The notes beneath the pieces were generated by a model that ran no database searches, was not told the origin of the DNA, and saw only the letters and a program-made list of their open reading frames with translations. A DNA stretch of 64,000 nt, from assembly GCA_015179025.1 (NCBI GenBank), contig WHUX01000120.1:99879-163878 (forward strand). The letters run 5' to 3'. This DNA is from Terfezia claveryi. Lineage: Eukaryota > Ascomycota > Pezizomycetes > Pezizales > Pezizaceae. The position numbers and the translations under genes are program-made. The stretch's first letter is position 1. Each line of letters opens with the position of its first letter. This document shows positions 10,382 to 21,974 of this stretch, piece by piece.

Positions 10382-13300
10382 CCTCAGAGGGATGGCATTG
10401 AGCTAAGGCAGAATAAATTTCTGGACTCTTTAAGCATTTCCAGTTCGTCTTTGCAGTCTTCGGAGGAAGAGTTTTTGGATGGGAATCACCTTGTAGTTAG
10501 TTGCGAATTAAACGACAATGGTTCCAGAATCCTTACTCATGCCCTGATAGACTGCGGAGCAACGGGTTATGCATTTATAGACCAGGAATTTGCAAGCCAT
10601 CATCAACTCCCCCTTTATAAACTCAATAATTCCCGAACACTAGAAGTCATTGATGGGCGACCAATCGAGTCAGGGACAATCACACATATTAGCAAGCTAA
10701 AGCTAATAATTGATTAGCACCAAGAGGAACTCCCACTGTTTATTACCAAACTAGGCCACTACCCCATAGTATTAGGACTTCCATGGCTATGACGTCATGA
10801 TGTGAATATCCATTTCGCTAAGAACACTATTACTTTCGACTCTGATTTTTGCCTCCACCGTTGTTGTGAAAAACCCTCGACCATAAAGGGTATCTCAATT
10901 CCAGTTCCAGAAAACCCTCGAATTGCCCTCATTGTAGGATCAACCTTTAGTCGCCTAGTTAAAAAAGCAAAGCAGGTGGAAACAGCCTTTCGGACAACTA
11001 TCTACGAGCTTAATATGGCTTTAAAAGATCCTGAACAACAACCTAAGACAGAGGAGGATAAGATCAAGGAATTAGTGCCTTCTGAATACCACGAATTTCT
11101 CCCATTATTTAAGAAGGCTATTGCGGAAATCCTTCCCCCCCATCGACCTTACGACCATAAAATTCCTCTTAAAGGATTTACTCCCCCTTTTGGACCTCTA
11201 TACTCCCTATCAAAACCAGAGTTAGAGGCTCTTAAAGTATGGCTGGAAGAAAACCTGTCCAAAGGATTTATTCGTGCCTCTTCATCTCCCGCAGGTGCAC
11301 CCATCTTATTTGTTAAGAAGAAGGATAGGTCCTTGCGTCTTTGTGTGGATTATCGTGGTCTTAATGATGGTACTATCAAGAACCGATACCCACTACCCCT
11401 TATACGAGAGACTTTGACTAGACTTTCTAAGGCATGATACTATACGGCTCTTGACATTAGAAGCGCCTACAACCTCATCTGGATGGCGGAAGGAGAGGAA
11501 TGGAAAACAGTGTTCCGAACTCGTTATGGCTTATACGAGACCTTAGTTATGCCTTTCAGCCTCACAAATGCTCCTGCCAGCTTCCAACATTTTATTAATG
11601 ATATTCTCCATCCCTTCCTTGACAATTTCTGTACGGCTTATCTTGATGATATTTTAATATATAGCGATACGCTCGAAGAACACCGAACACATGTTACCAA
11701 GGTATTGCAAGCTCTCCAAAAAGCCAGCCTCTACCTAAAACCCGAAAAGTGTGAATTTCATAAGACTATGGTCCACTACCTGGGTATGATTATCTCAGCA
11801 GAAGGGATACAAATGGATCCAACTAAAGTTAAGGCAGTAATGGACTGGGAATCCCCAATTAACCTTCATGATGCTTGTGCTTTTCTAAGATTCGCCAATT
11901 TTTATCGCCGGTTTATCAAAGACTTCTCCAAGATTGTAGCCCCTATCATGAAACTAACAAAAAAAAATACAACCTGGCATTGGAGCGAAGAATGCCAGAA
12001 GGTGTTCCAAAACCTTAAAACAGCGTTTACTTCCGCTCCCGTTCTTCAGCATTTTGATCCCGACTATGAAATTATAGTAGAAACAGATGCATCAGACTAC
12101 GTTTCTGCTGGAATTCTTTCGCAATATAACGATAATAACATACTTCACCCTGTTGCTTATTTCTCTAAGAAGCACTCACCAACTGAATGCAACTATGAGA
12201 TTTATGACAAGGAATTAATGGCTATTATCCGATGCTTCGAAGAATGGTGAGCTGAATTGGAATCCACCCCCCATCTAATTAAAGTACTCTCAGATCACAA
12301 AAATCTAGAATACTTTATGTCAACAAAGCTCTTCAACTGCCGGCAAGCTCGATGGTCAGAATTTCTCTCCCGCTTCAACTTCAAGATAGTTTACCGTCCA
12401 GGTAAAGCAGGGGGAAAACCAGATGCATTAACAAGAAGGTCAGGAGACCTTCCAAAGGAAGGAGATGAATGTATAAGGTTTCAAAATCAAGTCGTTCTCA
12501 AACCTTACAATTTAACAATCAATGCGACAGTAGAAGATCTAGGACTAGAAGACTTGTTTAATAGAGGTTTTGAAGTTGATCCACTGCCAAGGAAGATATT
12601 AGTTAAGCTGCAACAAGGAGAGAAGTGATCTAAGGACATCTCGCTAGCCGAATGTGAAGAGGATAATGGAAAGCTAAAATATTGTAGGCGGATATATGTA
12701 CCAAATTATATGCCTCTAAAGTTACGTCTAATCCAGGACCATCACGATATCCCAGCAGCGGGGTATCCAGGGCAATCCAAGACGCTTGAGCTTATCTCGC
12801 GACAATATTATTGGCCAAAAATGCATAAGGATGTTGATCAGTATGTACGCAACTGTCACCCCTGTCAACGTGCTTGAACAACACGACATGCCCCATACGG
12901 TATTCTTCGACCACTCGCAATTCCCCAAGGCGCTTGGCAGGATATCTCCATGGATTTCATTATTGGATTACCCTGGTCAAATGGATACAACGCAATTTTG
13001 GTAGTAGTATGTCGACTAACTAAAATGCGGCACTTTATTGTCTGTCATGATACCACTACTGTAGAGCAATTAGCAGATCTATATGCTCGGCATATCTTCC
13101 GCCTCCATGGTCTTCCTAGAACAATTGTATCAGACCGTGGGCCTCAATTCATCTCTCACTTTTGGAAAGCTCTCTATCAAGTGCTTAAGATTCAATCTCT
13201 CCTGTCCACACTGTTTCACCCTCAAACTGACGGCCAGACCGAACGAGTCAATGCCACTCTAGAACAATATTTACGGGTTTATGTTAATTATTTGCAGGAT

Positions 13301-14017
13301 GACTGGGAGAACTGGTTGCATCTCGCCGAGTTTGCAGCTAATAAGCAAGCTTCTGAAACAATTGGGTCATCTCCCTTCTTTGCGAATTATGGTCATGACC
13401 CACTGTGGCAATTTGATTTTGAGGAGAAGCTCATACGACCTGATGAGCAGAGTGCTATAGAGGTGGCCAGGAAGATCAAGGAAATAATGGAACACTTACA
13501 AAATGAGATGGCTAGGGCGCAGGCACGGCAATAGGAGCAAGCAGACAAAGGTCGAAATAATGCTCCAGTATTCAAGGAGGGAGATCTGGTTTGGTTTAAT
13601 AGCCAGCACATTACAACACAACGGCCAAGTAGAAAGCTCGACCATAAACGGATTGGCCCCTACAAGATCACAAAGGTCATATCCCCCTATGCATACGAAC
13701 TCGACTTCCCCGCTAGTGTGCACTATCATCGAGTCCAGCATGTTTCACTTCTCAACCCGGCAAATAATAATCCCCTACCTGGGCAATACAACCCACCACC
13801 TCCACCAGTGATAGTTGATAATGAGGAAGAGTGGCATGTGGAAGAAATCTTGGATTCTCTTCTTCGGAGGAAGAAATTAGAGTACTTAGTGAAATGGGTA
13901 GGGTTCGAAAGACCAGACTGGGAACCGGCAACAAACATCAACAAACTCAAGGCTATTGATGACCTCCATAGGCAAAATCAGAGCAAACCAGGACCATTGC
14001 CAGAAGACGAAGACTAA
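10382..14017 (+). pseudogene. Gypsy B pol (PR-RT-RH-IN-chromodomain), broken
   Basis: A single frame of about 1,200 codons runs in the -1 frame relative to gag. Domains in order: protease with ALIDCGATGY (about 10540), RT with YLDDILIYS (about 11638), RNase H with [13 protein letters not shown] (about 12080), integrase with the HHCC region (HH near 12740, CHPC near 12860) and Asp-Asp-Glu core at MDFIIGLP (12950), VSDRGPQF (about 13128) and GQTERVN (about 13231), then a chromodomain (EWHVEEILDS, about 13831). Catalytic residues are kept, but stops near 10715, 10790, 11435, 12248, 12626, 12877 and 13532 break the frame. Confidence 0.93.
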
Positions 14018-14051
14018 GCCTCAAGGGACTTCACCCGTAAGGAGGGGATAT

Positions 14052-14522
14052 TGTTACGGCGTTAATTTACTTGCGAGGTATTTGACACTCGAACAGGCTT
14101 GTTCGAGTGTCAGCATAGTATTTGATATCCGAACAGGCTTGTTCATGTGTCAGCATAGTATTTGCCACCCGAACAGGCTTGTTCGAGTATCAGCGTGGTA
14201 TTTGACACCAGAACAGACTTGTTCGGAGTGTCTTAATACTAGAAGGGATTAGAGAGGTAGATCACGGAGTATTACCTGCGATCACAGGTGACGTCAAGTT
14301 AGTCAGGCGCCACTCTTTTGGCCATGGCAATCGTGTATATAGGAAGCCGTAATTGTCGTTTCTTGTTCTTGTTCCTTACGCAACGTCTTGTATTATAACC
14401 TTGGTAATACAGACTCTGCCTTTTGTCTTGATACTTCAATCTACAGTTATAGTCTCGTCATCGTGCGCTCCTTGGAGTCACGTCTTTAGTTATAGCCACA
14501 GCCAATGACTTACGCCGTTACA
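14052..14522 (+). repeat. 3' LTR of gypsy B, 471 bp
   Basis: It begins TGTTACGGCG and ends TACGCCGTTACA. It has four of the 40-bp palindromic units where the 5' LTR has three, which accounts for the whole length difference. The two LTRs otherwise differ by scattered, mainly transition, changes. Confidence 0.95.
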
Positions 14523-15005
14523 GGCATGTGAGTCACTACTATGGCCACATGACCATCGTTTATGGCGTGTGACTCATTACTATAGCCACATGACCATCGT
14601 TTAAGGTGTGTGACTCATTACTATGGCCATATGACCCCTTTTGTACAGCGCACCACCTTCTGGTATGCCACTCTTTATTGTAGTCATCAGATCTCAAAGG
14701 AGTATAAATAGGCCGCTGGATTCCCTTTGGAATCCAAAGAGAAACAAGAAGCAACCAAGCAAGCATACAGAGCAAGCAAGCCTATATTCCAATCAGATCA
14801 AGATCATATAGCTTAGATAGCACAAATCATATAAGATAGATTACACCAATTAATTACTGTTCCTTTCGGGAACGTCCCACATAGTAATCTCTCTACCCTT
14901 CTGAGGTCTTACCTCAGCAGAACCGAAATACACAAACGTCCGTGCCTATGGATATAGATTGTATAAACGGTACCGAATGAATACTGTCTAGTACCATTCA
15001 TTACA

Positions 15006-15822
15006 AGATGGTAGGTCTCCACTTCTCGCCATGCCTTTGCGAGAATGTCTTCTACATGCTGAGGGTCTGGAAATGGCTCCTCAAATAGTATGATAGTCAC
15101 TAACCTGTTCACTGCCATTTCTGTCATATCTCGTAGAAGCCCAGTGAACTGCGTGCTTGAGAGGTTTTACTTTTGGCGTTTGGCTCTTTCCACCATGCTG
15201 ATCCTAGCAGGGGTATCATCATCTAGCGCTATGCGAGATCTTATAGACATTGGGGATTCTAGGGATGTCAATGGTGATGAAACACCACTCTAATTTGAAA
15301 ACAAACTCCTGAGTGGGGATTCATCTGGTGTGCCTCGAGATTGAACCCAGCTACCACCCTAATACGAATTAGCAATGCATCGAATTACTCAGAAGGGATC
15401 ACTAAATATACTCGGTATCTGAAGTAGTTGAGGTGTGAGTGGTGTACTGCGCCTTTTTTGTGAATCTATTTTACACTATGAGAAATTATTTTCTGAATGC
15501 TTAGTAGTTTCACCAGGCTCCATACGTATCCTTGTGAGTGAGCTTCCTGCTCGTTTCCTGAGGGTCATTGGTGGGTTGGCTGGTCCTGCTGCTGGTGGCT
15601 CATGTTCCCTAATAGACCCGGATGTGGTGGGGGGTCTCTGGAAGAGGCATTGACTGCTATTACAGAAGGAAAGTTAATCACAGCGTTGAACTTTGAGGAC
15701 GCACCCGGACTGGTACTATCTCCATCAGATGTGGTGGAGTCCTTTCGCAGGTCCTGTGTTGAAGGTGGGCGTTTAAGATTCGACGCCTTCTCCTTGCCCT
15801 TCGTTTTCTTTCCTCGGGGCAT
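15006..15822 (-). pseudogene. Element I ORF1, N-terminal part
   Basis: The likely start is the ATG at 15822 (MPRGKKTKGKEKASNLKRP), giving a basic N-terminus like that of E ORF1 (MPRKTSS at 26679). A Ser/Pro-rich segment follows and then a helical block, RDMTEMAVNRLVTIILFEEP, just before the C1 insertion at 15005. An ATG further upstream at 16041 would add 73 residues with no match in E, so I prefer 15822. Stops near 15565 and between 15130 and 15430 break the frame. Function is unknown; a nuclear accessory role for the transposon is only an inference from its conservation beside a transposase. Confidence 0.55.
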
Positions 15823-16789
15823 TAATATCTCCTTGGCGGACACTAGGAGAGAGATTTGGTAGTGCAAAGTATCTTCCTGGTGTACGTTGGGAGAGAGATT
15901 TGGATTTAGGATAGGAGGAGTTGGTGAAGTTGTTGAAGTTTGTGTAGGGATGAGAAAGAGAGCTTTTATATCAACCCATGTTACCGATTGTAGTTCCATA
16001 TGTGTACCAGCAATTCCTATCTCATTACCGCATCTAGTCACTCTATCCGTACCAACAGAGTCTTATGTCTTACACTCCTTATGCTCCCACAAAGTCCCCT
16101 CACATGCAAGATACCAAAACTCGCAGTTTAACCACCCAAATTGACAAATGAACCAAAAGATCTAACTGCAACTCGGAGATTCAATCACATCCTTAAAAAC
16201 ATCTTTATCATCTACTGCCAAACCCTTCGCTATTAAAATGGAAATAAGGGATCAACTCTATCTTACCCGCATTATTTCCATCCCCATCCACATCGTTTCT
16301 ACCCTTATCTCCATCCTCAACATATGCATCCCTACCCTCATCAGCCCGATTCTCAATATCCACATCCAGATTATCATCATTACCATTATCATTTTCCCCC
16401 TAATCCTCATCATCTGTGACCTCCTAGACATCCTCACCCTCATCCTCATCATCTGTAACCCTGCCACCCTAATCTTCTTCACCCGCATGCTCACCAACCT
16501 TTTCCTGTTCTATATCGGCTGTAGGTCGAGTACCTACTTTCATTAGTGTAATTCCGCAATTAGGTTCAATCTAGACTTACCAGGCCTCGCATGTATTCTT
16601 CCAGTCCAAAAAGGTCCCTGCGTGGACTGTCCCGAGCTTGGAACACCAGAACCTGCCACTCGCCAAGATTCCGGCATGATACTCCGAATCATGGCACGGT
16701 CCGCCGGGACTCTCCTTCTACAGTGGAGAGCTCCCGCATCCAGTGCCTCCTCTAAGCCTAACAATACCTATTAGCATATTGGCCTCAAT
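15823..16789. other. Spacer between ORF1 and ORF2 of element I
   Basis: Nearly 1 kb without a convincing gene. The part at 16238-16500 is a C/T-rich low-complexity run (CATCC/CATCAT words) that gives open but meaningless frames on both strands. In element E the corresponding gap between ORF1 and ORF2 is about 290 bp. Confidence 0.5.
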
Positions 16790-18565
16790 TCAGTTTGCAA
16801 TCAACTCATCAGGTGCCTTATCGTCACTCAGAGTATCTGTACGTGGTCGTCGTCTGGATTTTGGTATTATAACCTTTGCAGGTGGAGGTGGACCTTTGAC
16901 AGCTGAGGTAACCTTGGTAGCTAGGGTACCCTTGGAACTTTGCTTAACTTTGGTAGTCGTTTTCCCCTTGGTAGCAGTTATGCCTTTGGTAATAGTTTTC
17001 CCCTTGATAATCGGTGCCTCCTTGGTCGTTTTCCCCTTGGTACCCTTTAGATCCTTGGTCTGCTTAGTTACTCCTATAGCCTTACCAATTGGTGTGTCCT
17101 TAATCCACAGCACAGTCTTCGTACTTTTCCCTTTTAGTGATAGTATACCTTTACCAGCCGCAAGCATTTTCGCCCTCTTAGTAGATATTGGCATGACATG
17201 CTTAGTAGTGTATTGGGAGGCCGGTGCACTTGTGGGGGCTGTCATGGGTACAACCGGAGGACTGGGAGAAGTAAGAGATGTGCTTGGGGTATTTACCTGG
17301 CTCATGGGGTCCAGTTCAATCTGGAAATCCATGAGGTTGGGCCCTGGATGTACCATTATCAAGCTCCCGACTAAATAATCCATGGTAATATAGACAAATC
17401 GTCCAGCGACGTCCATAGCATAGATATGTCAGATAACCCATCCTACCGGAATGAATAAGGTAGTGGCTGCCAGTATGCCCGCCATAGTGTGTAAACTCAA
17501 AACTACCGTAGAAGAGATAGTTGCGGAACTGAATATCCAGTCCCCATATAAGGGGTCTGGACTATGCGTTTCCGGCGATATAATGTGTACTCGCACTGTA
17601 TTTGGAGGCCCTCCCACAGATAGTGCCCAGCCTGCTAGATATAGTTGATAACACTTAAATGGTGCCAAGGGCCTACCAGCAACCCCTGGTGGTGCTCCTG
17701 TAAGTGGGACCCTAGGAGGAAGTGGTGAAGCTGGTATAGTACTGGCCTGCATGGGTCTTGTAGCACTGACTGGGATAGGGTCTGGGGGGGCTAAACGCTG
17801 CATTTGTGGGGCTGGTGCAGGAGAGGCTGGTGCGGGAACAGGGGTAGCTGGTATCAGGCTAGCTAGAGGTCAGCGTGCTCGCGCAGCAGCCCTGTGTCAC
17901 TCTGTGCTGGACTCTGTTCTCGCCTTCTGAGATCTTTGGTTGCTGGGCATGTAGGGTGGCTCGGCTGTTGCTCGCCCCATATTCGGTAATCTGCCAAGAG
18001 GTTCTATTACAACCCCTGGATTAGCCTGCTCATATGCAGCTCGCGCATCTGCAATTGACTCCCACATCACTTGTCGTGAATTTCGAGCCTTCTTGGTAAT
18101 ATCCTGTATTAATTGGTTTAGTGTACTCCGGTACTCCTACTGGTGGTAATTCATTTGGCCTTTAGAAGCCATTGCCGGATGGCCAGTGACCCATTCGCAC
18201 AACTCCACGAATTTCGTTCATTCGGACTCACTAAGCCTGAATATACCAAAATCAAACATCGCGCGCTGCATGTATGAGCGCCATACCTGGTAGAAGGTCT
18301 TGGGTATACTTGAGTTATTGAAACCTAGTTTATTCGCAAATTGTCGAGTGCCATAGTCATCATCACCAGAATCCGCTCCACCCCCATCACTAGTGGTATC
18401 CGCATTATCGAACCTCCATTTCTTTAGCAGCATGTTATATTTCCTAAGAATCCTGGTTAATATCTTATACATACCAGTACAGTACTCCAAGTGTCCCATA
18501 CCTAAACCAGTATGATCACTGCTTATGTAGTTGTTCCTATGTATCATATGAATTAGCACTTCCAA
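16790..18565 (-). pseudogene. Element I ORF2 (coiled-coil accessory protein), broken
   Basis: One minus-strand frame of about 590 codons is broken only by stops near 18215, 18140, 17900, 17870 and 17428, all of the CGA-to-TGA or CAG-to-TAG type. It is related to E ORF2: the block LNQLIQDITKKARNS near 18100 matches [15 protein letters not shown] in E, and FIPVGWVI then HIYAMDV near 17440 matches [16 protein letters not shown]. Between these blocks is a Pro/Ala-rich linker longer than in E. The C-terminus carries Lys/Thr-rich repeats of the type TKGKT (about 16860-17130). The start near 18565 is uncertain. No known domain is recognised. Confidence 0.6.
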
Positions 18566-18989
18566 AGTCTTCTCTAAGCAATCTGGTATATGGTCTTACC
18601 TTTGACGAGAGGCTTCAATGTTCTGTAATAGGGTACAAACTTGACGCTGTGAGTGCTTTGGAGATGGGGAGGACTAGGGGGCTTTCTATAGTCATATGAT
18701 AGCTTTGGTAAGGAAATAACAACGCTTAGGATGGAGTGTAACAAACTATCCCTATCACATTTTTTTGGTTTGCTATTATTTGGTTGCAGATATACAAGAT
18801 CTATAGGCCATTCAATTGGGATGTGTGTACCCTAGTCTAGTTGGGTAGTGGTTACAACTACAAACAAAATATTGTGTTCATGAGTAGTATAGTATTAGGG
18901 AACAATGTATCGATACTAATATTTGTCTCGATCAGACCCTAGTTGTACTAATATTTGAAGCAGGAGTTATTTCTTTGTATAGAAATCTT

Positions 18990-19628
18990 TGTTGAAAATA
19001 ATCATTTCCTTTCGATATAGTTAAGTATTTCCATACAATATATCGTTCTCTCTTACGATTACTTCTACATCATGCTGATACCCAATATGGACACTTGCTA
19101 CCCGATTATGGACTTCTGTATTATTTCTTTCACATGTGTTCCTATGTCGTTCACATGTTCTTATTATCTTTGCTTACTTTCCTAACTTAGTATCTATTAT
19201 CGTTGCATGATGCTGCTTTACTACTTAAGGTTACTGCTTACTTGTCTCAGTTGTCATGACTCAACGATCACCACTTCTATGACTTTCTGTTATATTCGTT
19301 GACTCATAATACTGTCTCAGTCGCACACCTCTATGTATTTGTTTATTCACATGTGCATGATATACTATTCTTAGGTTATGTAACTTAGACTTCCTTACTA
19401 GATCTTTACCCTCAACTTGTACTATTATATACGAGTTTCCTACTCCTGTATCTAGTTCTATACACATCTCGATTGGACTCAATAGACTGTCTACTCTTGA
19501 TATAGTTCTACCATTTGCTCACTCGCACTTCTGTTTGCTCGCACTCTTTGCTTCATAGCACTACTGTCTACTGCTACTACCTCCGTAATTACTACCACGA
19601 TACCTCTGCTTATAGTAACCTTTCAATA
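18990..19628 (+). repeat. 5' LTR of copia D, 639 bp
   Basis: It begins TGTTGAAA and ends TTTCAATA, an 8-bp near-inverted terminal repeat; both LTRs of D end in TA rather than the usual CA. The primer-binding site follows at once. Confidence 0.93.
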
Positions 19629-19639
19629 GGTTATGAGCC
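19629..19639 (+). promoter_or_regulatory. Copia D primer-binding site for initiator tRNA-Met anticodon region
   Basis: GGTTATGAGCC starts directly after the 5' LTR. It is complementary to GGCTCATAACC, the anticodon stem-loop of eukaryotic initiator tRNA-Met. This implies priming from a cleaved, internal tRNA end, as known for Drosophila copia and other Ty1/copia elements, rather than from the tRNA 3' CCA end. Confidence 0.8.
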
Positions 19640-19705
19640 TGAAATAGCTCAGGATAACTCGATAACTTTCTCGCATTTACCTTCCCTTCCACACATATCT
19701 ATACA

Positions 19706-20550
19706 ATGGCATCCGGTTCAGGTTCTGGCAGTAAAGGAAAGGCTGTACCCTCTATCTTTTGACTACCGAAAGACTTCAAGCCTATTCCAGTCAAACTCGA
19801 CAACATCGAGTTGCTTACCGGCAAAGACAACTATGAAGACTGGGCTGATACTGTTAAGATGATCATGAGAGGCCTGGTTTGTAAGGAACTTGTTATTCAA
19901 GGACTTAAACCTGTGATAGATGTGACACAAGAAGAGAAAGAACTCTTCGCAGCAATGGAAAATCAAGCTATCCTCATACTAATACAGGTTATCAGCAAAC
20001 CTATACTGAAGGTCGTCTCCAATTTGATTCACCACACAAAATCTGGAATCATCTCACAGACCAGTATTACTGTAATACTCCATTCTCTTTCGTACATCAA
20101 CTGCACACACTCTTCACCTTAACCTCAACCTACACTCCTACTACCTCCTTTGCCGACTTCATTGAGCAATATTAGACTGAGTGGTCTCGACTTTACTCTC
20201 TCACTGGCTCTTCGGATGAATATCGCAAATCCCTCCACACTTTTCTTGATAAGGACGAAGGCAAAAGGGACATCCTCCTCTCCTTCCTCATTGAACATCA
20301 CTCTAATATAGTTGACAACCTCTCAACTTAGTCCAACCTAACATATGCCGATGCAAAATTATGACTTCTCTCTATTGGCTCTGAAATCGAATAACGGGAT
20401 ACTACTCTCTCTGCCTCCTTCAAGAAGAAAGGCAAGCCTCAACAGCAGCAAACACAACAACAGAATAAGGACTCTGATGTGGAATGCACCTATTGCAAGA
20501 AGCATCAACTCGGTAAATACACAGGCCATACATAGCAGAAGTGCCAGAAG
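19706..20550 (+). pseudogene. Copia D gag
   Basis: The ATG at 19706 opens MASGSGSGSKGKAVPSIF, followed by a TGA (19760) and, in the same frame, the typical copia gag opening LTGKDNYEDWADTVKM (about 19815). A zinc-knuckle-like segment, CTYCKKHQLGKYTGHT then QKC, is read near 20482-20540. Frame changes near 20060-20340 and stops break the gene. Gag would form the particle shell in the cytoplasm. Confidence 0.82.
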
Positions 20551-21252
20551 TTGAAGAAGTCAAACGAGGATAAGAAGAAGGATAAAAAGAAGGAAGACAA
20601 GAAGGAACAGGCTCTTATCATTGGCAGGTCTGGTAGCTCCAAGGACGAGGCTCTTAGCGCCAGTAACCCATCCCGAAAAACCATCTGGAAATTCGATACG
20701 GCATGTAGTGCTCACATGACCAATGACATAGAACACTTCGAGAACTTTTCAGAGGATAGTGGAACTGTAGAAGGAGCTGGCAACAATCTCCTCAAAGCTA
20801 AAGGAAAAGGGACAGTCCTTCTTAACTGTCTATTCCCCAATGGCTCTACTTCCACTGTTCGTCTTGTCAATGTTCGATATGTTCCTTCTCTTTGTCACTC
20901 ACTGTTTTCTTGGAATGCTGTTTGATCTCGTCTTTCCACTTTTTCTACGGACTCTGAGTTTCATGTTATGAAGAAAGGCAATGATTCTGTATTATTTATG
21001 GTGAAATTTGTTGGAAGTCTCCCGTTTATTATTAAGTCAAATGAAAAGGCATTGGTTTCCTCATCTCAAAAAACTATTGATTACTGGCATCAGTCATTCG
21101 GTCATCAAGCCATTACTGTCCTCAAGCATAAAGATCTCTACTCTGATGGTGGTATTCTTCCAACACCCCCAGATAACTATCATTGCGAGCTATGCATACT
21201 CGCCAAATCTACTTTTTCTGTCCCTAAGTCTACAACATCTCGTACCTCCAAT
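20551..21252 (+). pseudogene. Copia D protease and integrase N-terminal zinc domain
   Basis: After a Lys/Glu/Asp-rich linker, the aspartic protease motif FDTACSAHMTND lies near 20692-20728. The frame shifts after 20925. The GAG-pre-integrase segment follows with HQSFGHQAITVLKH (about 21090) and CELCILAKST (about 21184), giving the H and CXXC of the integrase zinc-binding domain. The gene is cut at 21252 by solo LTR C2, and the frame resumes without loss at 21975 (TSRTSN joined to ILELIYSD). Confidence 0.88.
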
Positions 21253-21974
21253 TGTAATGAATGGTACTAGACAGTATTCATTCGGTACCATTTATACAAT
21301 CTATATCCGTAGGCACGGACGTTTATGTATTTCGGTTCTGTTGAGGTAAGACCTCAGAAGGGTAGGGAGATTACTATGTGGGACGTTCCCAAAGAGAACA
21401 GTAATTAACTGGTGTAATCTATCTTATATGATTTGTGATATCTAAGCTATATGATCTTGATCTGATCAGAATATAGGCTTGCTTGCTCTGTGTGCTTACT
21501 TGGTTGCTTTTTGTCTTTCTTTTTGGGTTCCAGAGAGAATCCAGCGGCCTATTTATACTCCCCTGAGATCTGATGACTAAGGAAAGAAATACAATAAAGG
21601 GTAGCACACCAGAAGGTGGTGCGCTGTACAAAAGGGGTTATGTGGCCATAGTAATGAGTCACACGCCTTAAACGATGGTCATATGGCCATAGTAATGAGT
21701 CACACGCCATAAACGATGGTCATGTGGCCATAGTTGTGACTTACATGCCTTTAAACAGAGGTCACGCGGCCATAATGAAGGTGTGCTCATATGGTAAGTT
21801 CTATGGAAGTTCCCATGGCAAATCCCGCGTGCTATGGACGCTTATAAAGCAATAGGAGGTGGTAGAAGGCTAGTCCTTCAACCGAGAGCTTAGTTACATA
21901 ACATAGTAGTAATATAGGAAATACAAAAGTATATAATCAATTATATAAGCAATGAAACAACGTTCTCCATTACA
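21253..21974 (-). mobile_element. Solo LTR C2, 722 bp, minus orientation; target duplication CCAAT
   Basis: It begins TGTAATGAATGG and ends CTCCATTACA on the plus strand, the reverse complement of C1 and C3. Identical CCAAT flanks occur at 21248-21252 and 21975-21979. It splits the integrase region of copia D. The TATA box (TATAAATA in its own sense, about 21550) and the block of about 40-bp repeats are present. Confidence 0.95.

Larger units (their letters stand above)
8691..14522 (+). mobile_element. Gypsy element B, full length 5.8 kb, chromodomain type
   Basis: This is a structurally complete Ty3/gypsy element: 5' LTR, gag, pol (protease, RT, RNase H, integrase, chromodomain), a purine tract (AAGGAGGGGATA at 14040-14050) and 3' LTR. 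The target duplication is GGCGT (8686-8690) against GGCAT (14523-14527), one mismatch. The empty target is visible in solo LTR C3, where the same sequence runs uninterrupted (AAGGCGTGTGAGTC near 35920). The element is dead: gag and pol contain about ten in-frame stops, nearly all explained by CGA to TGA or CAG to TAG. Confidence 0.96.
8460..15005 (+). mobile_element. Solo LTR C1, interrupted by gypsy B; target duplication AGATG
   Basis: A single LTR of family C begins TGTAATGG at 8460 and ends CATTACA at 15005; without B and its duplication it is about 709 bp. The flanking 5 bp are identical: AGATG at 8455-8459 and at 15006-15010. No internal retrotransposon region is present, so it is a solo LTR left by LTR-LTR recombination. 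It sits inside ORF1 of element I. Its repeated block of about 40-bp units (with TGACTCA words) is cut by B at 8690. Confidence 0.92.

Noticed and set aside
14523..15005. Downstream LTR of a second retrotransposon after gypsy B
   Set aside because: It is the right half of solo LTR C1, proven by AGATG flanks and by comparison with C2 and C3.
16238..16546. Ile/Leu-rich plus-strand frame and Met-rich minus-strand frame
   Set aside because: Low-complexity CATC repeats give open frames on both strands; no similarity to anything.
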